In this document: piece after piece, positions 56,115 through 63,355 of the stretch | Layout of the letters: every line of letters begins with the position of its first letter | Numbering within the stretch: position 1 is the first letter of the stretch | Origin: CAVTJL01 sp963828215 | GTDB lineage: Bacteria; Pseudomonadota; Alphaproteobacteria; Geminicoccales; Geminicoccaceae | Length of the DNA: 64,000 nt | Direction: 5' to 3' | Assembly: GCA_963828215.1 (NCBI GenBank) | Contig: CAWHFO010000003.1 | Coordinates: forward strand, 59,119-123,118 | Notes under the pieces: generated by a model | Told to the model about the DNA's origin: nothing | The model's database searches: none | Seen by the model: the letters and a program-made list of their open reading frames with translations, nothing else | Program-made: the position numbers and the translations under genes

Positions 56115-57122
56115 TCATGCCCCTCCCTTGTCATCCTCGGACTTGATCCGAGGATCCATGCTCACGCTCGCGACACCGCGCCGGGTCGGGCCATGGGCCC
56201 TCGGATCGAGTCCGAGGGTGACGAAAAAAGAGGAAAAGACTTTCTTCTTCTGCGGCCCGAGGGGCTTCTGCCCCGCGCTCCTCTTGGGGCGGTCGGGATC
56301 GGCCGCGTCCCTGGCCAGCTCGGCCAGGCGCTGCTCGCCGCGGCGGAGGAACCAGTCGGCGACGTCGGGAAAATCGTGGGCGAGCTGGGCGATCGGGGAG
56401 AGCGGCAGCTCGTCGGGCAGGTCGGGGACGCCGGGGTGGCGGGGCACCCAGACGACCCGGTAGCCCGGCGGCGCGATGGGCTCGCCCGAGGCGGACCAGG
56501 ACAGGGCGGGGAGCTCGACCTCGGCGACGGGAGCGGGCTCGCTCGGGGCGGCGGGCGCCTCGGCCGCAACCGCCGTCTCGCGCGCCGCCTCGCGGAGCGC
56601 CGCCCGGCCGGCCTCGGCGCCGATGAAGTCGGCGAGACGGGGGGCGGCGGCGTGGGCCGGGCCCAATGGATGCTGGCCGTAGCCCGCCATCGAGTCGCGA
56701 GGCTGCTCGGGCGGGGCGGTGGCGGCCGGCCGCACGGCCCTGGGCTCGGTGGCCTGCTCGAAGGTCCGCCGCACGAGCTGGACCAACCGCCGGGCCGGGC
56801 TCCGGCCGCGGTTGGCCTCGTAGACAATGAATAAAAGCGCGCGCCGGTCGCCCATGTCGACCAAGTGCTGGAGATCGGCCATGGCCGTCTCGATCAGCAC
56901 CCGCTCCTGCTCGTCGAAGGGAAGCTCGCGGGCGGCCCGGTACTGCGCCACGAGCTTGGAGAACTCATGGTCGGCGACGAACGCCTCGATTTCCTCCTCG
57001 GTCGTGGCCTCGACCTCGGCCACCTCGGCGGGGGTGAGCCCGGCGGCGAGGCGGCGTGCCAGCCGGCAGCGCCGGGCGCCGGGCAGCGAGACGGGCGAGC
57101 GGGAGGGGTAGGGTGAAGGCAT
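56115..57122 (-). CDS. Hypothetical protein; C-terminus encoded by a palindromic repeat
   Basis: ATG 57122 (MPSPYPSRSPVSLPGARRC) has an AAGGAG ribosome site that is half of a perfect palindrome. The N-terminal third is charged and helical (LARRLAAGLTPAEVAEVEATTEEEIEAFVADHEFSKLVAQYRAA), possibly HTH-like, and ends VRRTFEQA. The middle is Ala/Pro-rich; residues about 240-280 (PPGYRVVWVPRHPGVPDLPDELPLSPIAQLAHDFPDVADWFLRRGEQRLAELAR) look folded. The last 45 or so residues (…KKKVFSSFFVTLGLDPRAHG … MDPRIKSEDDKGGA) are translated intergenic repeat. I do not recognise the family; a DNA-binding or packaging-like role is only a thought. Confidence 0.6.
   Translation of the reverse strand: MPSPYPSRSPVSLPGARRCRLARRLAAGLTPAEVAEVEATTEEEIEAFVADHEFSKLVAQYRAARELPFDEQERVLIETAMADLQHLVDMGDRRALLFIVYEANRGRSPARRLVQLVRRTFEQATEPRAVRPAATAPPEQPRDSMAGYGQHPLGPAHAAAPRLADFIGAEAGRAALREAARETAVAAEAPAAPSEPAPVAEVELPALSWSASGEPIAPPGYRVVWVPRHPGVPDLPDELPLSPIAQLAHDFPDVADWFLRRGEQRLAELARDAADPDRPKRSAGQKPLGPQKKKVFSSFFVTLGLDPRAHGPTRRGVASVSMDPRIKSEDDKGGA
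56130..56223. repeat. Composite inverted repeat of the 'DPRIKSEDD' palindromic type
   Basis: Two inverted copies of a 31-base unit (GTCATCCTCGGACTTGATCC… at 56130 and its reverse complement ending at 56222) match at 27 of 31 positions. Each contains its own hairpin: CCTCGGA-cttga-TCCGAGG (56135-56153) and CCCTCGGA-tcgag-TCCGAGGG (56198-56218). This palindromic unit is widespread between genes in alphaproteobacteria; here it lies inside the 3' end of a reading frame. Confidence 0.8.
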
Positions 57123-57124
57123 TT

Positions 57125-57140
57125 CTCCTTGTACAAGGAG
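57125..57140. promoter_or_regulatory. Perfect 16-bp palindrome covering the ribosome-binding site
   Basis: CTCCTTGTACAAGGAG reads identically on both strands. On the minus strand its right half, AAGGAG, is the Shine-Dalgarno of the gene starting at 57122. It may be an operator for autorepression or an RNA hairpin that hides the ribosome site. Confidence 0.6.
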
Positions 57141-57272
57141 CAAAAGCCTTCTGTCAACCGGAAAGTGATTCTTTTCTCTTGTCACGTCGTCGGCGAGCCT
57201 GATCGCTGGCCCCTCGCCCTTCGCCCGGCGGCGGTTCCCTGGTAGGCTGGGTGGAGAAGAGGACGGATCGTC

Positions 57273-57728
57273 ATGGCGACACGGAAGATAGAACTGTACG
57301 ACGAGGACTTCTATGCCTGGAGCCAGGACCAGGCCGCGGCCCTGCGCCAACTCGCCGACGAGCGCCGGAATGGCCCGCTCGACCTCGAGCACTCGCCCGC
57401 CGTCGACCCGCGCCCCGGCTGGATCGAGACGATCGACGACGCCCGCGACGAGATCGCCGAACGGCTCACGCCGACGATCCGCGGCGACCTCGAGGCTCAC
57501 CTGCCGGAGATCTACGCCCGGGCGCTCCGCCGAGCGCGCAAGGCGCTGGTCAGAGCCGGCGAGCCCGAGGCCGCCGATGGCTTGCCGGAAAAGTGCCCCT
57601 ATGCGCTCGATCAGCTCCTCGACGAGGCATGGTATCCGGCCAGCCGCCTCGGGCTATCGAGCGATGTCTACCCCGAAAAATTCACTGGGGCTGAGCCGGA
57701 AGGCGGCGGGCGCGGCGTAAATGTCTGA
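57273..57728 (+). CDS. DUF29-family protein, internally shortened and extended by an IS
   Basis: MATRKIELYDEDFYAWSQDQAAALRQLA, GWIETIDDARDEIAERLTP and CPYALDQLLDEAWYP are DUF29 hallmarks. Between GPLDLEH and SPAVDPRPGW the family normally has a further 35 or so residues (a helical segment ending in another LEH/LEY); it is absent in frame here. The last 18 residues (PEKFTGAEPEGGGRGVNV) come from the IS1380 left end. Removing the IS at the CTA repeat gives …SSDV-TAG, so the native stop was lost by insertion. DUF29 function is unknown. Confidence 0.75.
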   Translation: MATRKIELYDEDFYAWSQDQAAALRQLADERRNGPLDLEHSPAVDPRPGWIETIDDARDEIAERLTPTIRGDLEAHLPEIYARALRRARKALVRAGEPEAADGLPEKCPYALDQLLDEAWYPASRLGLSSDVYPEKFTGAEPEGGGRGVNV

Positions 57729-59267
57729 GTTCGTGTATGTTTCTGGTGCTGAAGCAGAGACAGCACGGCTCGACGGAGTACCGCGCCCGCCATGGCAGAG
57801 AATGCCTCGCTCCTCCCCGGCTTGTCACCGGTCGGCGGCAAGCCGGTGCACATCACCTTCGATGGCGGTCGGCTGACCTCGGACGTGGGCGTGCTGCTGC
57901 TGGCCGAGACCGAACGTCGGCTCGGGATCGCGCAGCGCTTGGCGCGCTGCCTCACCGACCCGCGGTCGCCGGAGCGGGTGCGGCACACGCTCACCGACAT
58001 GATCCGCTTCCGGATGCTGCTGATCGCGGCCGGCTATCCGGACGCGAACGACTGCGACGCGCTGCGCCTCGACCCGGCGTTCAAGATGGCGGTCGGGCGG
58101 CTGCCCGAGAGCGGCGACGATCTGTGCTCGCAGCCGACCATGTGTCGGCTGGAGAACTTGCCCGGCGCCATCGCGCTCAAGCGGATGATGGCGGCCATGG
58201 TCGAGCTGTTCTGCGATAGCTTCACCGTGGTGCCGAACCGGATCGTGCTCGACATCGACGATACCTGCGATCCCGCCCACGGTCGGCAGCAGCTCTCCCT
58301 CTTCCACACCTACCATGACGAGCGCTGCTTCCTGCCGATCCACGTCTACGAGGCGACCACGGGCAAGCCGGTGGCGGTGATTCTGCGGCCCGGCAAGACC
58401 CCCGACGGGGCCGAGGTCGCGCTCGTCCTGCGTCACGTCATTGGCGCCATCCGCCGGCGCTGGCCCCGTGTCGACATCCTGGTCCGCGGCGACAGCCACT
58501 ACGGGCGCCACGAGGCCATGAGCTGGTGCGAGCGCAACCGGGTCGCCTACGCCTTCGGCCTCGCCGGCAACAAGGTCCTGCTCGCCCGTGTGACGGCCCT
58601 CGCCGAGGAGGCGGCCCTTCGTCGGATCGAGGGCGAGGCCGAGAAGGTCCGCCGCTACGACGAGTTCCGCTACGCCGCCAAGACCTGGAGCGTCGAGCGC
58701 CGGGTCATCGTCCGGTTGGAGGCGTCGGACCGGGGCAGCGACAGCCGGTTCATCGCCACCAACCTCGCCGGCGCGCCCCGTTGGCTGTACGAGGACGTCT
58801 ACTGCGCCCGCGGTCAGGCGGAGAACCTGATCAAGGCGCACAAGCGCCACCTCGCCTCCGACCGCACCTCCTGCACCAAAGCCACCGCCAACCAATTCCG
58901 GCTGGTGCTGCACACCGCCGCCTATTGGCTCCCGCACACCCTGCGCGGTCTGGCGCCGAAGCGGTCGTTCTGGCGCGACGCCCAGTTCGACACGCTCCGC
59001 TTGGCGCTGATCAAGGTGGCCGGCCGGATCACCGAGATGGCGACCCAAATCAAGGTGGCGCTGCCGTCCGCCTGTCCCTACCGCGCCAGCCTCATACTGC
59101 TCGCCGCTTGCGCCGCGAGGCCGCCCTGAGTCACAGGGCGGCGTGCCCCGACCGAGCCCTTCCCCGCAAACCCCCAGCCCCGATCATCGCGCCCGCCGGC
59201 GCCACGGCCCGCCATGCCCGTAGCAGTCCCGCTCGCGCATCCAAGGCAGTCCGGTGAATGATCCGGG
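57672..59267 (+). mobile_element. IS1380-family insertion sequence
   Basis: The element is about 1.6 kb with one transposase gene. Imperfect terminal inverted repeats CCCGAAAAATTCACTGG (57672-57688) and, on the other strand, CCCGGATCATTCACCGG (59267-59251) match at 13 of 17 positions. CTA occurs at both junctions (57668-57670 and 59268-59270) and may be the target duplication. Insertion is at the stop codon of the DUF29 gene. The transposase is intact, so it may be mobile. Confidence 0.8.
57792..59129 (+). CDS. IS1380-family transposase
   Basis: The 445-residue DDE transposase has RRLGIAQRLARCL and MIRFRMLLIAAGYPDANDCDALR in the N-terminal part. The acidic triad is IVLDIDDTCDPAHG, LVRGDSHYGRHEAM and CARGQAENLIKAHKRHL. 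LASDRTSCTKATANQFRLVLHTAAYWLP is the family C-terminal block. It starts MAENASLLPGLSPVGGKPV, uninterrupted and full length. It moves the element by cut-and-paste. Confidence 0.93.
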   Translation: MAENASLLPGLSPVGGKPVHITFDGGRLTSDVGVLLLAETERRLGIAQRLARCLTDPRSPERVRHTLTDMIRFRMLLIAAGYPDANDCDALRLDPAFKMAVGRLPESGDDLCSQPTMCRLENLPGAIALKRMMAAMVELFCDSFTVVPNRIVLDIDDTCDPAHGRQQLSLFHTYHDERCFLPIHVYEATTGKPVAVILRPGKTPDGAEVALVLRHVIGAIRRRWPRVDILVRGDSHYGRHEAMSWCERNRVAYAFGLAGNKVLLARVTALAEEAALRRIEGEAEKVRRYDEFRYAAKTWSVERRVIVRLEASDRGSDSRFIATNLAGAPRWLYEDVYCARGQAENLIKAHKRHLASDRTSCTKATANQFRLVLHTAAYWLPHTLRGLAPKRSFWRDAQFDTLRLALIKVAGRITEMATQIKVALPSACPYRASLILLAACAARPP

Positions 59268-59488
59268 CTAGGTTGGCCCACGCCCGCCCCCCCGACGGCC
59301 TCACGGATTCACGAGGCACCCTGGCGGCGCATGTCCCTCCGTCTATCGGAGATGTCGCGCGAGAGCCGCCCAGCGCGACCGCACCCGACCTGACATCCGA
59401 CACAACCAGGAGTGTTGGCCAGACGTCAAATGTTCGCCGGCAGGATTCCCTTTCGCTTAAACTATACTTGTGTCCCAGAGAAGAAGCG

Positions 59489-59842
59489 ATGTCCAGAATA
59501 CCCATGATCGTTACCGCCGCCGCCATATTGTCCTCCATCATATGCCACTCCATCGATCCGTCTTCTGCCGCTGAAACCGGGATCTCCTTCAAGAAGCGTA
59601 TTTCCGGGAGTTACAGAGGGGTCACCAACTGCGGCAAAGACCGCTCGTGGCAAAGCGCGACCCAGGCCTGTCAAGCATGGGCCAAGGAACTCGCAAAATC
59701 CTCCGATCTGCGTCCCGACACCCCGGTCATCACTAACTTCAGCAGCGACGTACGCCATGGCACTAAGTCATTTCCTGACAATAGCCGATGGTGCACCGGT
59801 AGCTGGGTAGCAGATTGCTCACTAACTCTACACAAAAAATAG
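59489..59842 (+). CDS. Small secreted protein, unknown
   Basis: The 117-residue product has a signal peptide-like N-terminus MSRIPMIVTAAAILSSIICHS followed by SAAETG. The mature part has three cysteines (NCGKDRS, QACQAW, CTGSW and ADCSL give four in all) that could form two disulfides. GC and codon use drop sharply here compared with the rest of the window. It is 13 bases before the next gene and is probably the first gene of a three-gene cassette. I recognise no family. Confidence 0.65.
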   Translation: MSRIPMIVTAAAILSSIICHSIDPSSAAETGISFKKRISGSYRGVTNCGKDRSWQSATQACQAWAKELAKSSDLRPDTPVITNFSSDVRHGTKSFPDNSRWCTGSWVADCSLTLHKK

Positions 59843-59855
59843 TCGATTTACGACC

Positions 59856-60344
59856 ATGAATAAGATTGTCCGCCTCTTAGCTGCCGCTGCCGTTATAAGT
59901 CTTTACAGCCTTGCTGGATATGGGCTCTCGCCCGACGAAGCGGCGTCCGACAGCAAGCAAGTCGCTCCGACTTCCGACGTCGACATATATGAGGAACAAG
60001 CTCGCCAGATAACCAATCGTTTCGTGCATGCCTTTGAAGATGGAACGAATACAATAGCCCGACTTTCCGCTGAGCGCGATAGATGGCAATCGATGAGCGA
60101 TATCGTGAGCCGCGCCAAGGCCGCCGTAAGACGGCTGAGGCTTGGAAACGCCGAGAAATTTCAGTCGTCGATTGCCGGCCTAGATAGTCCAGGCGACAGT
60201 TCATCAACTCCTGATCAAACGATAAGCGAGGCTAGATCTATCATTAGCGAATTCCTTAAATCACCAGTGTTCATTAAGAATTCCGGTTATTCGTCCCTAG
60301 AAAATACAATATCGAATGAGCATAGTCTTGCCGAGTTCAGCTGA
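59856..60344 (+). CDS. Secreted helical protein, unknown
   Basis: The 162-residue product starts MNKIVRLLAAAAVISLYSLAGYGLS (signal peptide). The mature part is helical and polar (YEEQARQITNRFVHAFEDGTNTIARLSAERDRW), with no catalytic motif visible. Codon use is AT-richer than the genome. Its 3' end overlaps the next gene by 29 bases. It is the second gene of the low-GC cassette. Confidence 0.6.
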   Translation: MNKIVRLLAAAAVISLYSLAGYGLSPDEAASDSKQVAPTSDVDIYEEQARQITNRFVHAFEDGTNTIARLSAERDRWQSMSDIVSRAKAAVRRLRLGNAEKFQSSIAGLDSPGDSSSTPDQTISEARSIISEFLKSPVFIKNSGYSSLENTISNEHSLAEFS

Positions 60345-60992
60345 TGAACTACGGGATAAATTAGGAAATAATAAATATCATCTCGCGGTTCGAATTTGCA
60401 GCGACGTCCTTATGCTCGGAGACAATCTTGATATAAATGCGTCGGCGCTACTAAGCCAGCTAGGATCCTGCATTGAAGCATCGGGGGGGTAGATCAAGCG
60501 GATATTTCGAATTATAAGGCAGTTTACGAGATTTACCTAGATGATGCCGCAAAATACGTGAACGCTCGCTTGGAGTTATCAAACAAGCAGTTTGAAGACG
60601 CACAAAAGAGGCTCAACGAGCTGACCGAACTTACCATCTCTCAGACTACGGCAGCAGTGCGCCAAGTAGCCTCGTCCGAAAAGCAGACTATCAACTCCTC
60701 ATCGGCAGGTATGAGCAAGGTCATGCTGGCTGGTTGGGGAACCGTGGCGATCGCTGTAACCGGGTGTCTTGGTTTCGTTTTCGTAAGGTTTAAAGGTAAG
60801 ATAGGAGCAAGCGAGATATCTAGTACAATGGTAGAAATTGTAGGAATATTTATCCTGACAGCATTGATACTTACACTTGGTCTTGCAGGCAGGATTAATC
60901 CGGAAGCAATTTCGGTTCTGATTGGTGGTGTATCTGGGTATGTGTTAGGCCGAATAAAGACCGCGCGTCAAGAGACACCCCCTGGGGGTTAA
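60316..60992 (+). CDS. Membrane protein with N-terminal coiled coil, one frame break at a G7 run
   Basis: ATG 60316 begins MSIVLPSSADELRDKLGNNKY and runs to a stop directly after GGGGGGG (60483-60489). One more G would join it to VDQADISNYKAVYEIYLDDAAKYVNARLELSNKQFEDAQKRLNELTEL, a likely coiled coil. Three TMs follow: KVMLAGWGTVAIAVTGCLGFVFV, MVEIVGIFILTALILTLGLAG and AISVLIGGVSGYVLGRI. The total is about 225 residues. The function is unknown; it overlaps the second cassette gene. Confidence 0.6.
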
Positions 60993-61066
60993 GAAATTCC
61001 TCGCCCGGCGGCTACGGTACCGCTTTCGAATTCCGGTGGCGTGGCGTAATTGAGCCAGCCTTCCTT

Positions 61067-61504
61067 CTACGCCGCGGCGTCGTAAGTCGGGTGCAGGAGG
61101 GAGGTCAATCGATGACCCTCTATGGGGACTTGGATGTGGACAACGAGGTAGGTGGTGGCGTTCCGCAGCCGCCGGGCCAGGAGCGTGGCGATCGGCAGGA
61201 GGGCCTCGGGGTGGGCGGCGAGGAAGGCCGGGGCCTGCTCGATGACGTGGACCCGGGCCGGTGTCGTGGCGCGGACGCTGGCGGTGTGGGCCATGTCGAG
61301 GAGCACCGACATCTCGCCGAAGACGGCGCCGGGCTCGCTGACGGTGGCGAAGTCGACGTCGCCCCGATAGACCTCGAGGGTGCCCTGGGCGAGGACGAAG
61401 ATCCGGCCGGAGCGCTCGCCCTCGTGGAGCAGGACCTCCCCGGCCTCGAGCTGGCGCTCCGGGCATCCCCGGCAGTGGTCGAGCAGCGATGGCGCCATGG
61501 GCAC
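61067..61504 (-). CDS. Cyclic-nucleotide-binding-domain protein (stand-alone CRP-type sensor)
   Basis: The 145-residue protein has a single cNMP-binding beta-roll: LEAGEVLLHEGERSGRIFVLAQGTLEVYRGD, then the phosphate-binding cassette PGAVFGEMSVLLDMAHTASVRATTPARVHVIE. No HTH or kinase domain is attached, so it may regulate a partner. ATG at 61498 (MAPSLLDHC) is equally good. It is convergent with the low-GC cassette, whose end lies 75 bases away. Confidence 0.85.
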   Translation of the reverse strand: MPMAPSLLDHCRGCPERQLEAGEVLLHEGERSGRIFVLAQGTLEVYRGDVDFATVSEPGAVFGEMSVLLDMAHTASVRATTPARVHVIEQAPAFLAAHPEALLPIATLLARRLRNATTYLVVHIQVPIEGHRLTSLLHPTYDAAA

Positions 61505-61581
61505 TCCCGGCCGGGGCTTTTCCGCCTGCGGTGCAGGCTAGCGCGCCGAGCACGGCCGGGCGAGCGCGGAGCGACGGTCGG

Positions 61582-62269
61582 CTACCGGCCGGGCTGCCCT
61601 GATAAAAGCTCGCGGATGCGGTCGTCCCGGCGGTCGAGGGCGCGGCAGTGGAGGTCGTGGAGGAGGTAGGCCAGGCGGTCCCGGGTCCAGGGCTGGCCGG
61701 AGTTCTCTGTCATAAAGTCGGGCATGGGCCAGCCTTCGGGGAGGCCGGCTTCGAGGCCGTAGCGGCGACAGACGGAAGCGCAGCGCCAGGCGTGGTCTCG
61801 GACGGCGACGACCGCGACGGGGCCGAGGCCGGCGGGATCGCCGCCGCTGCGGGCGAGGATTTCCTCGATCACGCCGCCGGTCGACAGGTAGCGCGGCTCG
61901 GCCTGGGCGTCGCGGAGCGGGGTAGACGGGATCGAGGGCAGCGGCGGGGATGCGGGCGCCAATGGCCTGGGCCACCTCCCACTGGGCAAAGACGGAAGCG
62001 CCGGTGGCATGGTGGAGGGCGACCGCGACGTCGGCCAGGGCCTCGTTGACCGGGCCCGGCTCGCGGTTGCCGCTGGGCAGCATGCGGTTGCCGAAGGTGA
62101 AGGCGACAATGGTGCGGACCGTGGCAAGCGGGATCGTGGGTGCTCGCCAGGAGAGCGCGTCCTCGACCAGGAGGCCCGCCAGCCGGCGGGCGAGGTCGGG
62201 ATCGCCGAGCTCGGCCGCGAGGTGGCTCGCGAGGATCGCCCCGATTTCCTGCCCGTTGCTCTCGGCCAC
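61582..62269 (-). CDS. Hypothetical protein, one frame break
   Basis: MAESNGQEIGAILASHLAAELGDPDLARRLAGLL starts it. A helical N-terminal half (ATVRTIVAFTFGNRMLPSG, VFAQWEVAQAIGARIP) is followed, in another frame (break near 61920), by RYLSTGGVIEEILARSGGDPAGLGPVAVVAVRDHAWRCASVCRRYGLE and MPDFMTENSGQPWTRDRLAYLLHDLHCRAL. No signal peptide is seen. I do not recognise the family. It is divergent from the HAD gene. Confidence 0.55.
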
Positions 62270-62451
62270 GGCCCTGTCCTTTTGTCATCGGCGGATGCCG
62301 CGGGATCTCTGCGCCCGGGCCGGCTCCGGGGCAAGCATGTCGGCCTGGGTGGAAGGGGGCGATCGGGCTATCATGTGGCTGCCGGAGAGCCCGGATCGGC
62401 GGACCGCGCCCGCGTGCCCGCCCGGTGCCGCGGCGAGCGGAGTGATGGAAG

Positions 62452-63129
62452 ATGACGTCAGGGCGGGCCGCGATGGTGTTCGATCTCGACGGGACGCTGG
62501 TCGACAGCGTCTACCAGCATGTGATCGCCTGGCATCACGCGCTGCTGGCGGCGGGGATCGACCTTTCGATCTGGCGCATCCATCGCCGGATCGGGATGAG
62601 CGGCGGGCTTTTCGCGCGGGCGCTGTTGCGCGAGACCGGGCGGGAGGTCGACGCCGAGCTGCGGCAGAGGCTGCAGAAGGCCCATGGCGAGGCCTATCTC
62701 GAGATCGCGGGCGATGTGCGGCCGCTGCCGGGGGCACAGGCGCTGCTGCAGCGGCTGACGGCGATCGGCTGCCCCTGGGCGATCGCGACGAGCGGGCACC
62801 GGCGGACGGCGCAGCGGGCGCTCGACATGCTGGGCATCCCGGACGGCGTGCCGATCGTGACGCGCGACCTCGTGGCCCACGCCAAGCCCGACCCCGATCT
62901 TTTCCTCGCTGCGGCGGAGAGGCTCGGGGTCGATGCGGCCGATGTCTATGTGGTGGGCGACAGCGTCTGGGACATGCTGGCCGCGCGCCGGGCGCGGGCG
63001 CTGGGCGTGGGCGTGCTGTCGGGCGGCTATGGCGAGGAGGAGCTGGAGCGGGCGGGCGCCTATCGCGTCTACGACGACCCGGCGATGCTGATGGCGCATC
63101 TGGACGAGCTGGGCGTGCGCGCCGAGTAG
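62452..63129 (+). CDS. HAD-family phosphatase (phosphoglycolate/beta-phosphoglucomutase type)
   Basis: The 225-residue protein has motif I VFDLDGTLVDSVYQHV, motif II AIATSGHRR, motif III lysine in AHAKPDPDLFLAAAERL and motif IV VVGDSVWDMLAARRARA. The cap domain is C1-type helical. It hydrolyses a small phosphomonoester; the substrate is not evident. The frame is intact and it stands alone. Confidence 0.88.
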   Translation: MTSGRAAMVFDLDGTLVDSVYQHVIAWHHALLAAGIDLSIWRIHRRIGMSGGLFARALLRETGREVDAELRQRLQKAHGEAYLEIAGDVRPLPGAQALLQRLTAIGCPWAIATSGHRRTAQRALDMLGIPDGVPIVTRDLVAHAKPDPDLFLAAAERLGVDAADVYVVGDSVWDMLAARRARALGVGVLSGGYGEEELERAGAYRVYDDPAMLMAHLDELGVRAE

Positions 63130-63355
63130 CGCCGAAGAAAAAAATGACAAAAAAGAAATAGGACTAAGCGGCAAGCCAGGTGCGGAGCTGGGCGGTCACC
63201 GCGTCGGGGCGCTGCCGTGGAGACTGCCTGCCATTGCGCTTCCTCTCCCGCTCGGGTCAGGATAGCTTCACGACTTCCGGGGACCAAGCACCTAGGCCCG
63301 CCTGCTGCACCGAAATCAGCGGGAAGGCCCTGCCGCCACTATTCGCCTGATGAAT

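Noticed and set aside
55888..56118. Small minus-strand frame after the btpA-like operon
   Set aside because: It covers the pyrimidine tract and repeat; no ribosome site and no protein-like composition.
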